This document shows positions 1-11,749 of a DNA stretch of 64,000 nt, in pieces (the first letter of the stretch is position 1; every line of letters begins with the position of its first letter). The position numbers and the translations under genes are program-made. Source of the stretch: Gloeopeniophorella convolvens (taxonomy: Eukaryota > Basidiomycota > Agaricomycetes > Russulales); the NCBI GenBank assembly GCA_022496205.1, contig WTXD01000075.1:1-64000 (forward strand), written 5' to 3'. The notes below the pieces were generated by a model. It ran no database searches and had not been told where the DNA came from. It was given only the letters and a program-made list of their open reading frames with translations.

Positions 1-123
1 CAGTAGAATTAAAAATTAAAAATGTTGAGAGATGCACTCAGGGAGATCAGAAAAGTGCAATGTTTCCCAAATGCATTTTCCACACGAAAGGAGTCAAATC
101 AGATCATCTTTAATAATCCGTCC

Positions 124-525
124 TGTTGAGATGGACAGTGTCCTGGCGGCTCTGATTAGATTAGATATGGACCTAATGATCAAGGACTATCTTATCTAGT
201 GTACATAATGTTCTAGACTTAAGGCTGTGTTCAGCCCCACATTTGTTTCCATGTTCTGGACTATTCTAGGGCATTCCATGACCCACCTTGTACTCCGGTA
301 CCCACTCTTACTCCGTTTTATGTGGGTCTCTTAGGCTTTCTAAGCAGTGTTTATCACATGCTATCTGTCGTTCCTTACTGTATATAAGGACCTCTTTCTT
401 CGCCTTTGTAGCGTCACTCTGTGTCCTTCAGGTATTGCACTAATGTATTAGTCTTTTGACCTTCTCTGACTGAGCGTCACTCTGTGTCCTTCAGTTGTCA
501 CTCCACCCTCTGCTGCGCTTCAACA
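124..525 (+). mobile_element. Solo LTR of a retrotransposon (402 bp)
   Basis: The segment begins TGTTGA and ends TCAACA, the perfect inverted ends expected of an LTR. It is flanked by an identical 5-bp direct repeat CGTCC (119-123 and 526-530), the target-site duplication made by an integrase. A TATA box lies inside at 381-388 (TATATAAG). No internal retrotransposon sequence (gag, reverse transcriptase, integrase) is found on either side, so this is a solo LTR left by recombination between two LTRs. Orientation is taken from the TATA box. The family (copia or gypsy) cannot be told from the LTR alone. Confidence 0.85.
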
Positions 526-530
526 CGTCC

Positions 531-1198
531 AGTGGGTTGGAACATTACGTATATGCTATGTAACCAATCATGTGACTTTCGGGGAGTTCAACAAGTCGTG
601 CTCCGTTCGGTCTTCCAGCTGGGCCGCTTTCCCGGATCCTCTCCCCCTGCCTCCGCTACTCTCAGTTCTGTCTCGCTTGACCTGATTCTCCCTAGCTCTC
701 GCATGCAAGAATTGACTCCAGCCTCCGCCTCCACTGTATAATGGCACGCAGCAAAACTACGCAATTGTTGATGAAGAAATGATAGGCGCGTTGTCACTTT
801 ATGTACATTTTTGTTGCATCCAGCATTTTGAGCTCCAGCTCCCGAAAACCCATGTGATTTCATTGATGTAAATACTGTACAATCCTCCTATTACTCTGTA
901 GTATATTGTAGTATGTACTGGCTCCAAATGACAGCATTTCTACACTTTGCATCATCCCCCCCTTTTTCTGCTCCCTTCATTTGCTCTCCCCCACTCGAAT
1001 TTGCTTCAAGCCACTGCACATCCTCATCTCGAACCTCCACACCACACCATATTACACTTATATATATTGAATCTACAAGCTGTTTATGAGGATTGATGCT
1101 CCTAAGCCTTGAGACTCGCAAGTTGAAACATTACGGCATGACGTAACCCCTAGGGTTAGGGGCTACGTAAACCTAGTTGAATCCTCGTGACGCCTACC
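531..1198. other. Intergenic, no gene recognised
   Basis: Small open frames on both strands look like chance. At 1142-1165 there is an imperfect palindrome containing a single TTAGGG-like word, too short to be telomeric. Confidence 0.5.
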
Positions 1199-1199
1199 T

Positions 1200-2130
1200 T
1201 ACCAGCGCGCCGTCGCGCATGAGGTCCGGCACACGCCCAGGTGTGCCCACAACGAGCGCCGCGCCGTGCCTGCGCGCCCTTGTCGACGCCCCCGAACGCC
1301 GCCGCGCACGGCGCCGCGCGCAGCGCCGTGAGCGCGCCGTGCGTCTGCAGCGCGAGCTCGCGTGTCGGCGAGCACGAAGGCGAGGAGTGGGAGGAGCAGG
1401 GGCGCAGACGGCGGGAGGTGGACGGTGATGGAGTGCGTCTGGAAGTATGCCCCGGCGTCGGCGAGCGAGATGGCGGATGCGGACGTGGACGCGGGAGCGG
1501 CCGCGCCGTCGCGCCTGAGCTTTTTCTTCTTTTCTTTGCCGGAGTCCGTAATGCCTGTATGATCGGATAGATATGTGTGTATTGAGAAAACAGAGCTACC
1601 TAACGCACCAGTGTCGGGAGTAACAGACTCGGCGGCAGCAGCTTTTTTTGCTCTTCTTGTCCTTGCGCTTTTTGTCATTTTTGAGGTCTGCTTTGGGAAC
1701 TGGTAAATCGTTAGGGCGCATGAGTGCATGAGGAAGGGCGACTGCGCACCTGGCTCGTTGGCGCCGGGTTCCTCGGGCGTAGCGTCCTCTAGCACAGGCT
1801 CGACCTCCCGACTGCGGCGGCCTTCCTCTTTTCCTTCCTCTCCTTCTTGGCCTTCTTGACGGCTGCCTGAGGCTCTACGCCCCTTGCATCGTTCCCTTTA
1901 TCTATCACCCCGTGAGTCAGCACCCAACACAACCGCACGAAGAGCGCACACAACGCACCAACAGGCCCCTCCTCTTCCTGCGTCCGCCGCTGCGCCTCCT
2001 TCTCCTCGCGCCGCTTGCGCTTGCGCTCCTGCTTGTCCGGGTCGTCCTGGCGTGCCTTGCGCTTGTGACCGGTGTCTACGGCCTTTTGGTCCTTCTGCTG
2101 GGTATCTGGCGGTGCGGAAGAGATTCAGAG
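1200..2130 (-). pseudogene. DBP3-like DEAD-box RNA helicase relic, copy A
   Basis: Read right to left, this holds the 5' part of a nucleolar DEAD-box helicase gene of the Dbp3 type (60S ribosome biogenesis). A lysine/arginine-rich first exon (about 2110-1960) ends in an intron-like GTGCGT...ATAG. A second basic exon (about 1890-1620) and another intron (about 1612-1562, GTGCGT...ACAG) follow. Next comes the segment that normally precedes the helicase core (reads SLADAGAYFQTHSITVHLP, about 1480-1420). The sequence then jumps straight to motif Ia (TRELALQTHG, about 1364-1335) and motif Ib (GTPGR, about 1250-1236). The Q motif, Walker A and about 90 codons around them are missing, the frame shifts at least twice, and everything after motif Ib is absent. 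It cannot make an active helicase. The Dbp3 assignment rests on the pre-core segment plus the motifs, and another DEAD-box subfamily is possible. Confidence 0.75.
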
Positions 2131-3627
2131 GTCCATAGTGGGCTATACGGACCTATGTGGAGGTCGCGAGGGTGTGTGCAGGGTGCAGAACGCCGCTGTG
2201 GGAGTCTCGAAATGTTGCAGAGGAGAACTTTCTGGCCGGGCCGCCTGCCGCGTCGCAATTCGATTATTTCACCTTGCTCTCGTCACCGCGCCTGCGCGCG
2301 CTTGGACTACAGTAAGTAGACACTGGGCGCTGCGCTGTCTGTTACGAAGACCGGCTACGCTGTGCGCTGTTTCTCAAGGTATCTTCTGCCAATGGCCGCC
2401 CCACTGATGGTCCGCTGTAGGACATGCGAAGGGATGATCATGAGTGACCAGTGGCAATAGGTCCTACCCCAGGGACTTGCTGACATCGTGACTGCCATAC
2501 CATGCAAAGTGTGGATGTTGAGGTGCGCACAGCCACGTTTCTCCGCGCCGCACTTCTGACCTGACAACCTGGCGCACAAGACATTTGGGTCTACTCAGAA
2601 TCGACGCCAAGTTAGCACTTATCCAGCGGCGGTGCGGTGGTGCATGCCCAGGGCGGAAGGACGGGGACAGGTTTACGCAGACTCTTGGTTGGCTACAGTC
2701 GGAGTGTGAGTGCGACATAGTGGGCTGGTCGTCGTCGTCATTATTGTTGCTGTCGTTGTGTAGAATAGAGCGGTCGACGCGAGGGTCGCCGTTGAGGCGA
2801 GAGGAACAGCATCGGGCCGACCCCCGCGAGCGTGTTGCCAAACACTTATGTAACGTCGTGCCACCGTGAATCCTTCCCACGGTCTCGTCTCGGGACCCCT
2901 TCTCCCTTAAGTATCCGCTGGCGATATCCGACGGCACCGTTCTCAACCTTCTTCGATGCATCAGTTTCGGCCACATAGATTGCTCGACAGCCACTATCGT
3001 GAGTCTATTCGGTCTCATTCGATTCGCTCGACGCTGATCAACGCTAGCCAACGCTGGGCAAGGTGAAAACCCTTTCGTGTAATGTTTCAGCCTTCTGCGG
3101 TGGCCAACTTTTTCGCGCTAGTCAGAGATCGGTTTCATCGATACTATCTCTTCGCGCATTCCACCCGGCTTCTCCCAGAAGGTGTCGGTGCGCATTTATG
3201 CACCTCACAAAACTCCCGTTTTGCTGCCACAGTGCGACCCTGGCTGCTGCACCTCGTGGAGGTTTCACCCTGGCGAGCACGTGTATCCACCTCAAGGCGT
3301 GGATTGGTGCCATTGGTAGTGTAGCAAAACAGCTCTATGTGGGTCAGACGTCCCAAATCGACCACGTTGCCGGAGCAGCCTTCACTCAACGTCGGCCGTG
3401 GGATAAATGAATATCACACACAATCGAGGGGGTGTGCACGCGAGGTCTCCGCTCCATTGAATCAGTGCTTACCATAGAGTTGTCATTCCTCGTAGGGTAC
3501 ACTCGCAAATACTAGATTTACTAAGGACCCGAGCGCGAACAACCATGTTAATCGATTGATCGGCAGGAATTCGCAACATAAGCAAAGATATCGTACATCG
3601 CAACCCGGTAACAATAAAGGCACATAT
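2131..3627 (-). other. Mosaic 3' flank of NLR1
   Basis: No intact gene. The stretch is a patchwork of paralogous pieces: about 2500-2590 matches 28650-28740 (beside NLR3), about 2630-3040 matches 18640-19030 (beside NLR2), and about 3480-3627 matches the sequence just downstream of NLR2 and NLR3 and probably includes the NLR1 3' UTR. Open frames at 2464-3051 and 2585-2869 lie in the shared repeat and are not supported as genes. Confidence 0.6.
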
Positions 3628-6600
3628 CTACAATGCAACGTTCTGGGGATCGTTCCCAAAACACGTCGTCCAATCTGGTCCATGAACAAAATGACTACTG
3701 TCCAAGATGGTCTCGTGTTTCGCCCTGACCCACACATTATTCGGCCGAGGAAGGCCAACCCGGTGCGGTTCCGGGATCCAGACTACGAGCTCGCCACCGG
3801 ATCCTCGAATCCACCCATCGTCGTCTACCGCGAACCCTTGATCCGTCCGAAACTCGACGGGGACTGGGGTAGCGCCGCTATGGGGGCTGGTGCGGGGATC
3901 GTCCGAGCTCGGAACACCTGTCGCGGATGCGTCGATCGCTGGCGTGATCCACAACCGAACTGAGGTGTCGAATGAGCCCGAGACGATGTGTTGTCCATCG
4001 GGAGAGTAGGCAACAGACGCGACTCTACCTGCGTGTCCTATGAGCGGGTCACAGACCGCGCGCCCTGTTCTGGCGTCCAAGATGCGAATTGCACCGTCAT
4101 CCCAGCTCGAGGCAATATGGCGACCGTCTGGTGAGAATGAGATAGATGAGGGAACAGGGTCGACTTCCTCGAAAGGGTCCGTGGCTGGCTGTCCTGATGC
4201 GGCATCCCAGATGCGGATCGTATGATCATGAGAGGCGGAGGCAATGTATCGGCCATCGGGAGAGAATGTGACAGAGAAGACCCAATGAGTATGTCCCTTT
4301 AATGGTCCTGCGATTTCATGCCCTGTCGTGACATCCCACACACGGATTGTATGATCGAACGAGCCCGACGCGATAAACTGTCCATTCGGCGAGAACGCGA
4401 TGGACCAGATACCTTCTGTGTGACCTCTGAACGGCTCTGCCACCGTCTTTCCCGTCGCGGCGTCCCAGATACGGATCGTCTTGTCGAAGGAGCCCGAGGC
4501 GATCAGCCGCCCGTCGGGGGAGAACGCGACGGACATGACCACGCTTCGATGCCCCTCGAGTGGCTCTACAACTACCTGGCCTGTTGTGACATCCCAGATA
4601 CGGATTGTCTGATCTTGCGAGCCAGAAGCAATGCGTTGGCTATTCGGAGAGAAAACGACAGAGCCGACGTCGCCTGCATGTCCCGTGAGAGGCTCTCCCA
4701 CTGCCTCCCCCGCCACAGCATCCCATATGCGGATCGTGCGATCCACCGAGCCTGAGGCGACAAGGCGGCCATCCGGTGAAAACGCGACTGACCAAACGGT
4801 GTCCGTGTGCCCTCCAAGTGGTCCAGAACCTGTCTCTGCTTTAGCACCATCCAACGGGTAGAATGCGTGACCCTACATACCTGTGATGATGTATTGGCTA
4901 TCCTGCTGAGGTGGGATAATGGAATCCAGTTCTACGGGTCCCTGCACCGCGGACATATCCCAGATGCGCACTGTCTTGTCTTCCGAGCCTGATACGACGT
5001 GCCGATCATCTGGTGAGAGTGCGATGGACCTAATAGTGGCCCCATGCCCAGTGAGTGGTTCTCCAACCGGCAATCTGGTCGCAGCATTCCAGACACGGAT
5101 GGTCGAATCATCTGAGCACGAGACAATATATTGGCTGTCTTGAGAGACGGCGACAGAGTTAACAGCGCTGGTATGTCCCTCGAGTGGCGCTGCGATTGAG
5201 CTCCATGCAGTGGCATCCCAAATGCGGATCGTGTGATCCTCTGAGCCAGAGACAATATACCGTCCATCCGAAGAGAACGTGACGGAGTTGACGATGTTGG
5301 TGTGTCCCCCGAGGGGCCCTACAACTGGTGTTCCCGTAGCTACGATCCAGACACGGACCGTCTTGTCATTGGAGCCCGAGACGATGCTGAGACCATCCGG
5401 AGAGAATGCGACAGAAGTGACGGGGCCTGTGTGTCCCGTGAATGGCTCCGTGACCATCCGCCCTGTGGAGGCAACCCGGAGATGGATTGTTCGGTCATCC
5501 GAGCCTGATGCGACGTATCGGCCATCCGGTGAGAGTGCGACAGTCTTGACCCAATCCGTGTGCCCCACGAATGGCTCTGGGACCCCCTCCCCTGTCGCAA
5601 CATCCCACACCCGGATCGTACCATCATACGACCCGGAGACGAGTTGTCGGCCATCTGGGGAGAACACGACAGATCTAACCCAGCCCTCATGCCCGGTGAA
5701 TGGCACCCGGATCTCCTGGCCAGTCGAGGAACTGAACATGTGGATTGTACCGTCCGCCAGGCCCGAAGCAACGCGCGTGCCGTCTGGAGAGAACGCAACG
5801 GAAAGGCACATTGCGCCCACACCGATAACTATCTCCTGTGCTGGCCAATGAGCTAGCCGCCCACGCTCCAGCGCCATCACGTTTGGAAACATCGTGCCAT
5901 AATGCTTGAGTACGAGTGATGACGCTGGGGAGAATGGAAGCGCAGATAGGTAGATGTGCGGGGCACTCTGGGACATGGGCATGGCGAAGTACCGCACGAA
6001 CGCGGATGCGTCATCGATGAATGTCGAGAGCGTGCGTACTTCTGCAGCAGGGTTCTGTCAGATTGCCGCTCGTGAGCGTTTGCATGGGGAAGAGTATCAT
6101 GGGATACTTACACTTGGATCGACGGCCAGCCATGCTTTCAACGTTGACAATGCTTGTAGAGCGAGATCGATGCAGTCAAGGAGGCTGAGACATTCGAGCC
6201 AAAATGGGAACTTCGTCAGTAGGAGTGCCTGGAGTTTCTCGACCAAACTGGGATGGAACGGCGCGTGTTGCAAGTGATCATCCCAGAAACGAGTAGCATA
6301 GGATAGAGCGCGAGATATATATCGAGCTATGAGGGAGCGGATGTCAGGGATATCTGAGTTCTTCGGATACGACGACACGAGGTGACAGATATTAAAGTGG
6401 ACCTCGTGGACGACGAGGCCGAGGCAGCAGTACGCCATCTGACGGTGGGAAGCTGCAAGGTCCACACTAAACACCCCAGCCCTGTCCTCCGTAGTGAGAA
6501 AATCGCGGAATGATGTATGAAGCGCGGTTATGGGTTCGTCCGCATCGGCGGAGGTGACATTGCTCAAAAGCGAACCGAGGTTGCTGATAATGGCAGAGAC

Positions 6601-9521
6601 GGAGCCATCGTTGTCGACATCCTGACTGGCCAGGTGACGGCGGAGGGCAGTCAACGAACGGCTGGAGGGGGGTTCGAACGCGACCAGGAGCTGACCCATC
6701 ACAGATCGGTACCTGCGCTTGACGACGGGGTCGCTCAAGTCGAAGCATGACTCGAGGATATTGAGGTACAGTTCATCCAGGGGATCCATCCGCTGGAAAC
6801 GCCCTGGTGTCGAATCCAGTATCCGGTCCACGCACTCGTCTTCCGTGAGTCCGTTAGGTGGCTCCTGAATGTACTGACAAGCCACGGCGGCCCACTGAAA
6901 TAGTCCCTCCGCCTTCCTTGCGAAGTCCTCGCCGTGCTTGTGATAGAGATCGGAAGGTAAGCTGGCTTCGAGGTAGGCGCGAATATCCTTCTCGGAGGCA
7001 GAAGAAAGCTCTGGATCGTCCATCCGTCTGATGTCGATCGACTTGGAATGGTAAAATGCTCGCTCGATGTCGTGCTCCGGCCTCGAGGTGATGAGGAAGC
7101 GGAAGTTCGGAGGGAATTCGTGGACGTGGTTCGCGAGGAATGTATGCAGCCCATTTCGTCCGGTCACGCTCGACGCTTCATCCAGGGCGTCAATAACGAC
7201 AAAAACGGGACCAACGAGAGCCGTGTCTTTGAGGGGCTGTAACAGTAGGGATTTGGATATTATGGAGAGGTCTTTCGTGCCACGCCGAACAGATGTGTCA
7301 TACTGGATGGCCCTCCCTAAAGAAGAACGGAATGCGGGATAACGGTCGGAGAGGTCGCGCGCGAGGCCGGTGAAAAGGAGATGAGATTCCTGGCTGGATT
7401 GTTCGCTACGCAAGAACATGAAGGATGACGCGAGGCGGTGCATCTCGCGGAATCGGTGTGCGACTTCATGTGCGATAGACGACTTGCCCGTCCCGGCTTG
7501 CCCGAACAATACAAGCCCGCGGGCTGACTCGGAATTGTTCACCCAGTCGGTGATGTAGTCCAAGAATGCGGTCCGGGTACCTTCAAGGCAACCCTTGTCG
7601 CTGAGGAAGGATGCACCTGACGGATACGGGATCTGTTCGATCTTCGCGGACATACCTACGCGAGAATTGTCAGCTCTACGTGAACCCTATGGGCGTATCG
7701 GTGACATACTCGCGTCGGTGACCTTGTCCAATACACCCATCAGCTGGTCAGAAATCCCGTCAAGCCGACCGGCCACGCGATCGATTTGGACCGAGACACC
7801 CCCCACGGAGTCCAAGATCTGGAACGCCGTTCTCTCGACAACGATTGTGGCATGTCTCAGAAACACGTTCCGAAGCGTTGTGAGCTTGACGCAATAGTTC
7901 TGGATTCGGCTGTCAACCCCATGTCCTGTATTCTTCCACAACCGCTTCCCTGAGAATCACGACGTCGCATTAGATCCTACTCATGGAGATCACACCATTC
8001 GTCTGAGACGTACAGAATTGTGTATCCTTTGCATACGTCTGGATAAACTCGCCACAGTCGCAGATATGGGTCAACATGGCCATCAGGATATCTTTCTGAG
8101 TCGACTCCTGGATGTTGCTCTCAAACGCGCTAGTGTCACGCGCAAGGTCCAGAGCGTCGTGCATTGCGAGCACCAACGCTTTCACGTTTTCATCGCGCCC
8201 GATCTGGGCGAGGATCGTCTGCACAAACGAGCTCATGAGAGCCTGACATGACCTCCGGAACCGCAAACTGAGGACGGCTCACCTTGGGAATCAACGAGAG
8301 GACGCTCCATGCAATCTTGGCGTACGGATGAATCTAGGATACAGTCGTAAAGACGGCACGCGTAGGATAGAAGAGACACAAACCTCAGCAATTTTCTCCG
8401 TACAGTCAACAATCCATTTCATCCTTGTGAGGACGACGTTCCATGTGTCGTATACGCCCCCAGCTTCGTCTAGCGCACCCGACGCCTGCTCTGCGTAATT
8501 CGCCATGTTGGCAACCGGCGCCGAGGGTGCGACGAGCTGTCCTGCCGCATCATCGACGGCGGGCAAGGCAACTCGATCGAGCATCTCCGCAAAGGAAGGC
8601 ATCCCAGGGACTGTCCCAGCTGCGGATGGAGTAGACGAAGGGCTGCGGGCCGGACCATCATCCACCTTTCCGGGGAAGGAGGACGGCTCAGAGGCGCTGG
8701 AAGAAACGGCTGGCTCGGAAGGGCGTTCTGCGTGATCGATAGTGATCTCCAGGCGGAGGATAACCCGCTGCGACGGTTTGGTAGAACGGATGGAAGTAAC
8801 GTGAAAGTCTACGGTTAGAACGGTCAGCGACTGGGGGTGAGAGGGACACGTAACAATCGCACGACGTACCGCGGGGAGCGGAACCACGAACCAGCTCAGC
8901 ATAGGAGAGCTCAAGCCCTCCCACGAGCACATCGTCGTGCTTATCTCGTTTTGCGAGCAGTCGTAGCGTGAGCCGCGAGGACGGATCTATTGGGCTGCGG
9001 GAAAGTATCAGGTCCGTGGCGACCAAAAACTAAACGTAACAGTAGAAAAAACGTACAGACTATCGAATGTCTCGTCCCATCTTGCCAAATGCTTCTCACT
9101 CTTGATAGCTTTGGTCGTCTTGGTGGTGAGCCCGTCTGTTGCAGTCACATAGAAGCGTCTATGCTTGAATCTGTCAAGGAACCCCGTGACGCGAAGACCG
9201 TCGGCATGAATAACTGGACAAGCAGATGCGCTCAGCGTTCTGAAACGCGGGCAAGCAAGGTAGGGCACTCACTTTTCAACCTGAGGTGGGAACGGTGACC
9301 CGGTGGGCTTTCATATGGATCGCCGAGCCGGGAACTGAAAGCATGTCATTCGGCCACGCTCTCACACGCAAATGCGCTCTGCGTACGCTAATCCTAGGTT
9401 CGCGGAGACGAGTTGTCCTGGGCTAATGAGAAGATGCGTGTGACACACAATCGATGAGTAACAGCACCGCGCAGGCTATGGGTCCTACTTACGGCGCCAA
9501 CGCAAGCTGGTCACTCGCCAT
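3628..9521 (-). CDS. NLR1: C2 - helical - NACHT - WD40(14) receptor, interrupted by one in-frame TAG
   Basis: This is a STAND NTPase of the fungal NLR class, which in fungi can act in non-self recognition and cell death. Ten exons can be placed: 9493-9521, 9273-9334, 9057-9213, 8870-8994, 8384-8808, 8283-8333, 8014-8218, 7710-7949, 6112-7655 and 3628-6054. They sum to 1755 codons in one frame. The start (MASDQLALAP) is conserved in NLR2. A C2-like fold occupies roughly residues 29-125, Walker A is GQAGTGKSS, Walker B ends VIDALDEA, and 14 WD40 repeats follow. One lesion is visible: TAG at 4873-4875, codon about 1340, in the linker between the two propellers. NLR2 and NLR3 have sense codons there. 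Either the protein stops at about 1339 aa with one propeller, or a 45-nt intron (4836-4880, GTATGT...GCAG, in frame) removes the stop. The conserved upstream block is displaced by insertions (see 9619-11750). Confidence 0.85.
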
Positions 9522-9618
9522 AAATGGATGTAGACGACCCAAGGGTGATGTTGCTATCGAGGGCCGCAGAGTCCCGAGACTCGAGAATCAAGGATAGTCG
9601 AAGGATGCAATGATGGCC

Positions 9619-10997
9619 AACCCTCCTTTCCCTCTTACCACCACCATCCCTTCGGCGCTTGTGGGTTCCACCGTTGGGGGGTGGGCTGTCATCCGGCGAC
9701 ATGGCCGCCCATCCACCCCTTTCCTCGCTGTCCGTCCCCTCAGCGACCTCGCCTCCTTTTTTTCACTCTGGTCACCGTCGCGGGGCATGGCTGGTGCCCG
9801 TCAACGTGCAGGTATATCAAGGCCTGCGAAGTATCTTTGTTGCAAGGAGTTCAGGACATGGCTGAGGGCACCTACAAGAGTGTCGGAAGACACCACCTCT
9901 GAAGGCCTAACCCCCTGTTACTTGCAGCCGAGGCACTTGCCCTTTGTCTTAGTCGCGCTTAGGGCAGCTGCAGCAAACCATTTTACCACCACACTCTAGC
10001 GGGCCACGGTCCCATCCAACACATCGACCTTCCCCCTTCCTATCCTCTCCTTTCACCATGTCTTGTCTTTCTTCCCCTCCGTCCTCTTTTTTCATCATCG
10101 CTCTCGCTTCGCCATCCACCCCTCTCCCCTTCGCCCTCCCCTCCCTTCCTCCCCGGACGTCACACCCGGACACGTCAAATTCCCATGGGCAAGTCTTCTT
10201 TCGCGCCCACAAGAGGCGCGCTGGCCGCATGTCGAGGTTCCTCCCCCCTCGTGTCCTGCCTCAAGGCGCCATGCTACTGGTTTATGGCATGCAGCACTCC
10301 TTCTTTCTCTCACGCGGCCTCATCGGACCGGCAACCCGAGGCCTGGATTGCGCTGGGGGCCATCTCACGGTCAAATCCCCTCCGCAAGAATCCCCCTCTC
10401 CCGCCGCCGCAGTCGTGAGCTCTGCGGCCTCGGACTCCTCGAGCCCCCTTCAATGCCAGTGTAACGCTGGAGTGGGGCCCAACCCCGATTTGAAGATTGC
10501 GTCCACCCCTGGTTGCTGATCAGTGGGCGTGGTCTTGTCAGCAAGAGTAGGCTGCTAGGGGAGGGGAGTTGTGAAGCAATTATCTATTTGGAAGTGGTAA
10601 GTTGCTTGATGCGGTCCCTGCTGGCCCCATGAGGCTTTGGGACCGCATCTCGCGGTTTGCTGAGTCCACGGACTCACCTCGGACCCTTTGATCGGCCCAT
10701 CACTCATTTTCTTTTACTTTATTTTGGCATGCATTCGGATTTGGCCGGCCTCGGCCCGCCTCTTGTCCCGCCTCTGCCGCCCTTCAGACCGGCCCTGGGC
10801 CCTACTGCCCACAGCCACCCCTCATCCCTTTGACTGACTTCGCATTCTACAACCCCCCTCAGCTCTACATTCGTTACCTACACCCGATTCATACAAATGG
10901 TGGCCGGCCAGTCCAGTAGCTAGCGTCAGGTACCGACCGCGTCTTGTCGTAGACCGACTGTTGCGGAATATAAATGCTGACCAAAAAAAAAAAAAAA
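9619..10997 (+). mobile_element. Poly(A)-tailed retroposon (about 1.38 kb) with 14-bp target-site duplication
   Basis: The same 14 bases (ATGCAATGATGGCC) stand at 9605-9618 and at 10998-11011. The second copy is directly preceded by a run of 16 A (10983-10998, the last A shared with the duplication). A 3' A-tail plus a long target duplication is the mark of target-primed reverse transcription by a LINE-type machinery. The related site upstream of NLR2 (about 25675-25690) is empty. The element has no reverse transcriptase. It has a pyrimidine-rich 5' part and one moderate open frame (10058-10519, 153 codons, CACC before the ATG) of no recognised family. It could be a non-autonomous retroposon or a reverse-transcribed copy of a cellular RNA. 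Confidence 0.8.
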
Positions 10998-11074
10998 ATG
11001 CAATGATGGCCTAGGCGAGGACTATAGCTGACCGTGATGGACAAAATACACTTTCCCCTTGTTTCGGTCACGAG

Positions 11075-11700
11075 ATCTTGCGATATCTTGCAAGATATCA
11101 CAAGATATCGCGATATCCCGCGATATATTCACGATGAAGGACGTGGATTGTTGAGAGGTGGGGAAAAGAGAACCGGGGGCTGAGGCTGAAGGCCAAGATT
11201 TATGAGCCGCCTTCCGCTGGGGTCGCAGGGCCGAGAATTGGATTTCTTCTTTCTCTGACATCTTATCCCATTCGAGAGCCTGAGCCGGCGATGTAGGACG
11301 ACTGCGTGAGTGGCACAAGGTTATCTGAGATGGTCTGGTGGGTCGCATGACGACACGTATATCGAGATTAACGAGGACGATCGGGATCGGGCATGGCGGG
11401 AGATATATCGCGATATCTTGCGATCAGTGGGTGCATGTTTGGCGGGAGATATATCGCGATATCTTGCGATATATTGCAAGATCTCGGGACCGGAGCAAAG
11501 GTTGCAAGATACCGAGATCTCGCAATATCTTCGAAGATATCGCGAGTTATTGCGATATCTCTCATCTCGAACTACATCGCGTTATATCGCGAGCAAAGCG
11601 GTGGGGGCAAAGTTAAGATATATCGAGAGATATCGCAATATATCACAATATATCTAGCTATATTGCAATATATCGAGCTATATCTCAATATCTCGCCAGG
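11075..11700. repeat. GATATC-rich palindromic repeat block
   Basis: About 600 bp built from reiterated short palindromes (GATATC, CGCGATATC, TTGCGATATC, CAATATATC). Reading frames on both strands give the same kind of low-complexity peptide (repeated I-S-R-Y, R-D-I). A 30-base unit (GGCGGGAGATATATCGCGAT and ten more bases) occurs exactly twice, at 11395-11424 and 11441-11470. Both halves are rich in self-complementary words, so the DNA or its transcript could form many hairpins. The block is missing from the paralogous upstream regions of NLR2 and the collapsed unit, so it is an insertion or local amplification. No clear terminal inverted repeats or target duplication could be fixed. Confidence 0.8.
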
Positions 11701-11749
11701 CGAACGAGTGCATGAGAATTCTGTCCGATAGGGACAAGCATAGAGGACT

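Noticed and set aside
1142..1165. Telomere-like TTAGGG sequence
   Set aside because: Only one unit within a small palindrome, and no array.
2464..3051. 195-codon minus-strand frame in the NLR1 3' flank
   Set aside because: Lies in a repeat shared with 18.6-19.0 kb where the frame is not kept.
3628..6054. Long open frames on the plus strand opposite the WD40 exons (also in NLR2, NLR3 and NLR4)
   Set aside because: They repeat with the WD40 period and are antisense shadows of the repeats (PSGEN.., GCPVSG..). They have no domain of their own.
3628..6054. Regular 129-bp periodicity resembling a tandem-repeat or CRISPR-like array
   Set aside because: It is the 43-residue WD40 repeat in DNA form. 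Units diverge and code for protein throughout.
10058..10519. 153-codon frame inside the retroposon as a stand-alone gene
   Set aside because: Proline/serine-rich and unlike any family I know. Described only as part of the mobile element.
11310..11731. Overlapping open frames rich in I-S-R-Y-R-D in the GATATC block
   Set aside because: All frames and both strands give the same peptide flavour, which is a by-product of palindromic repeats rather than coding.
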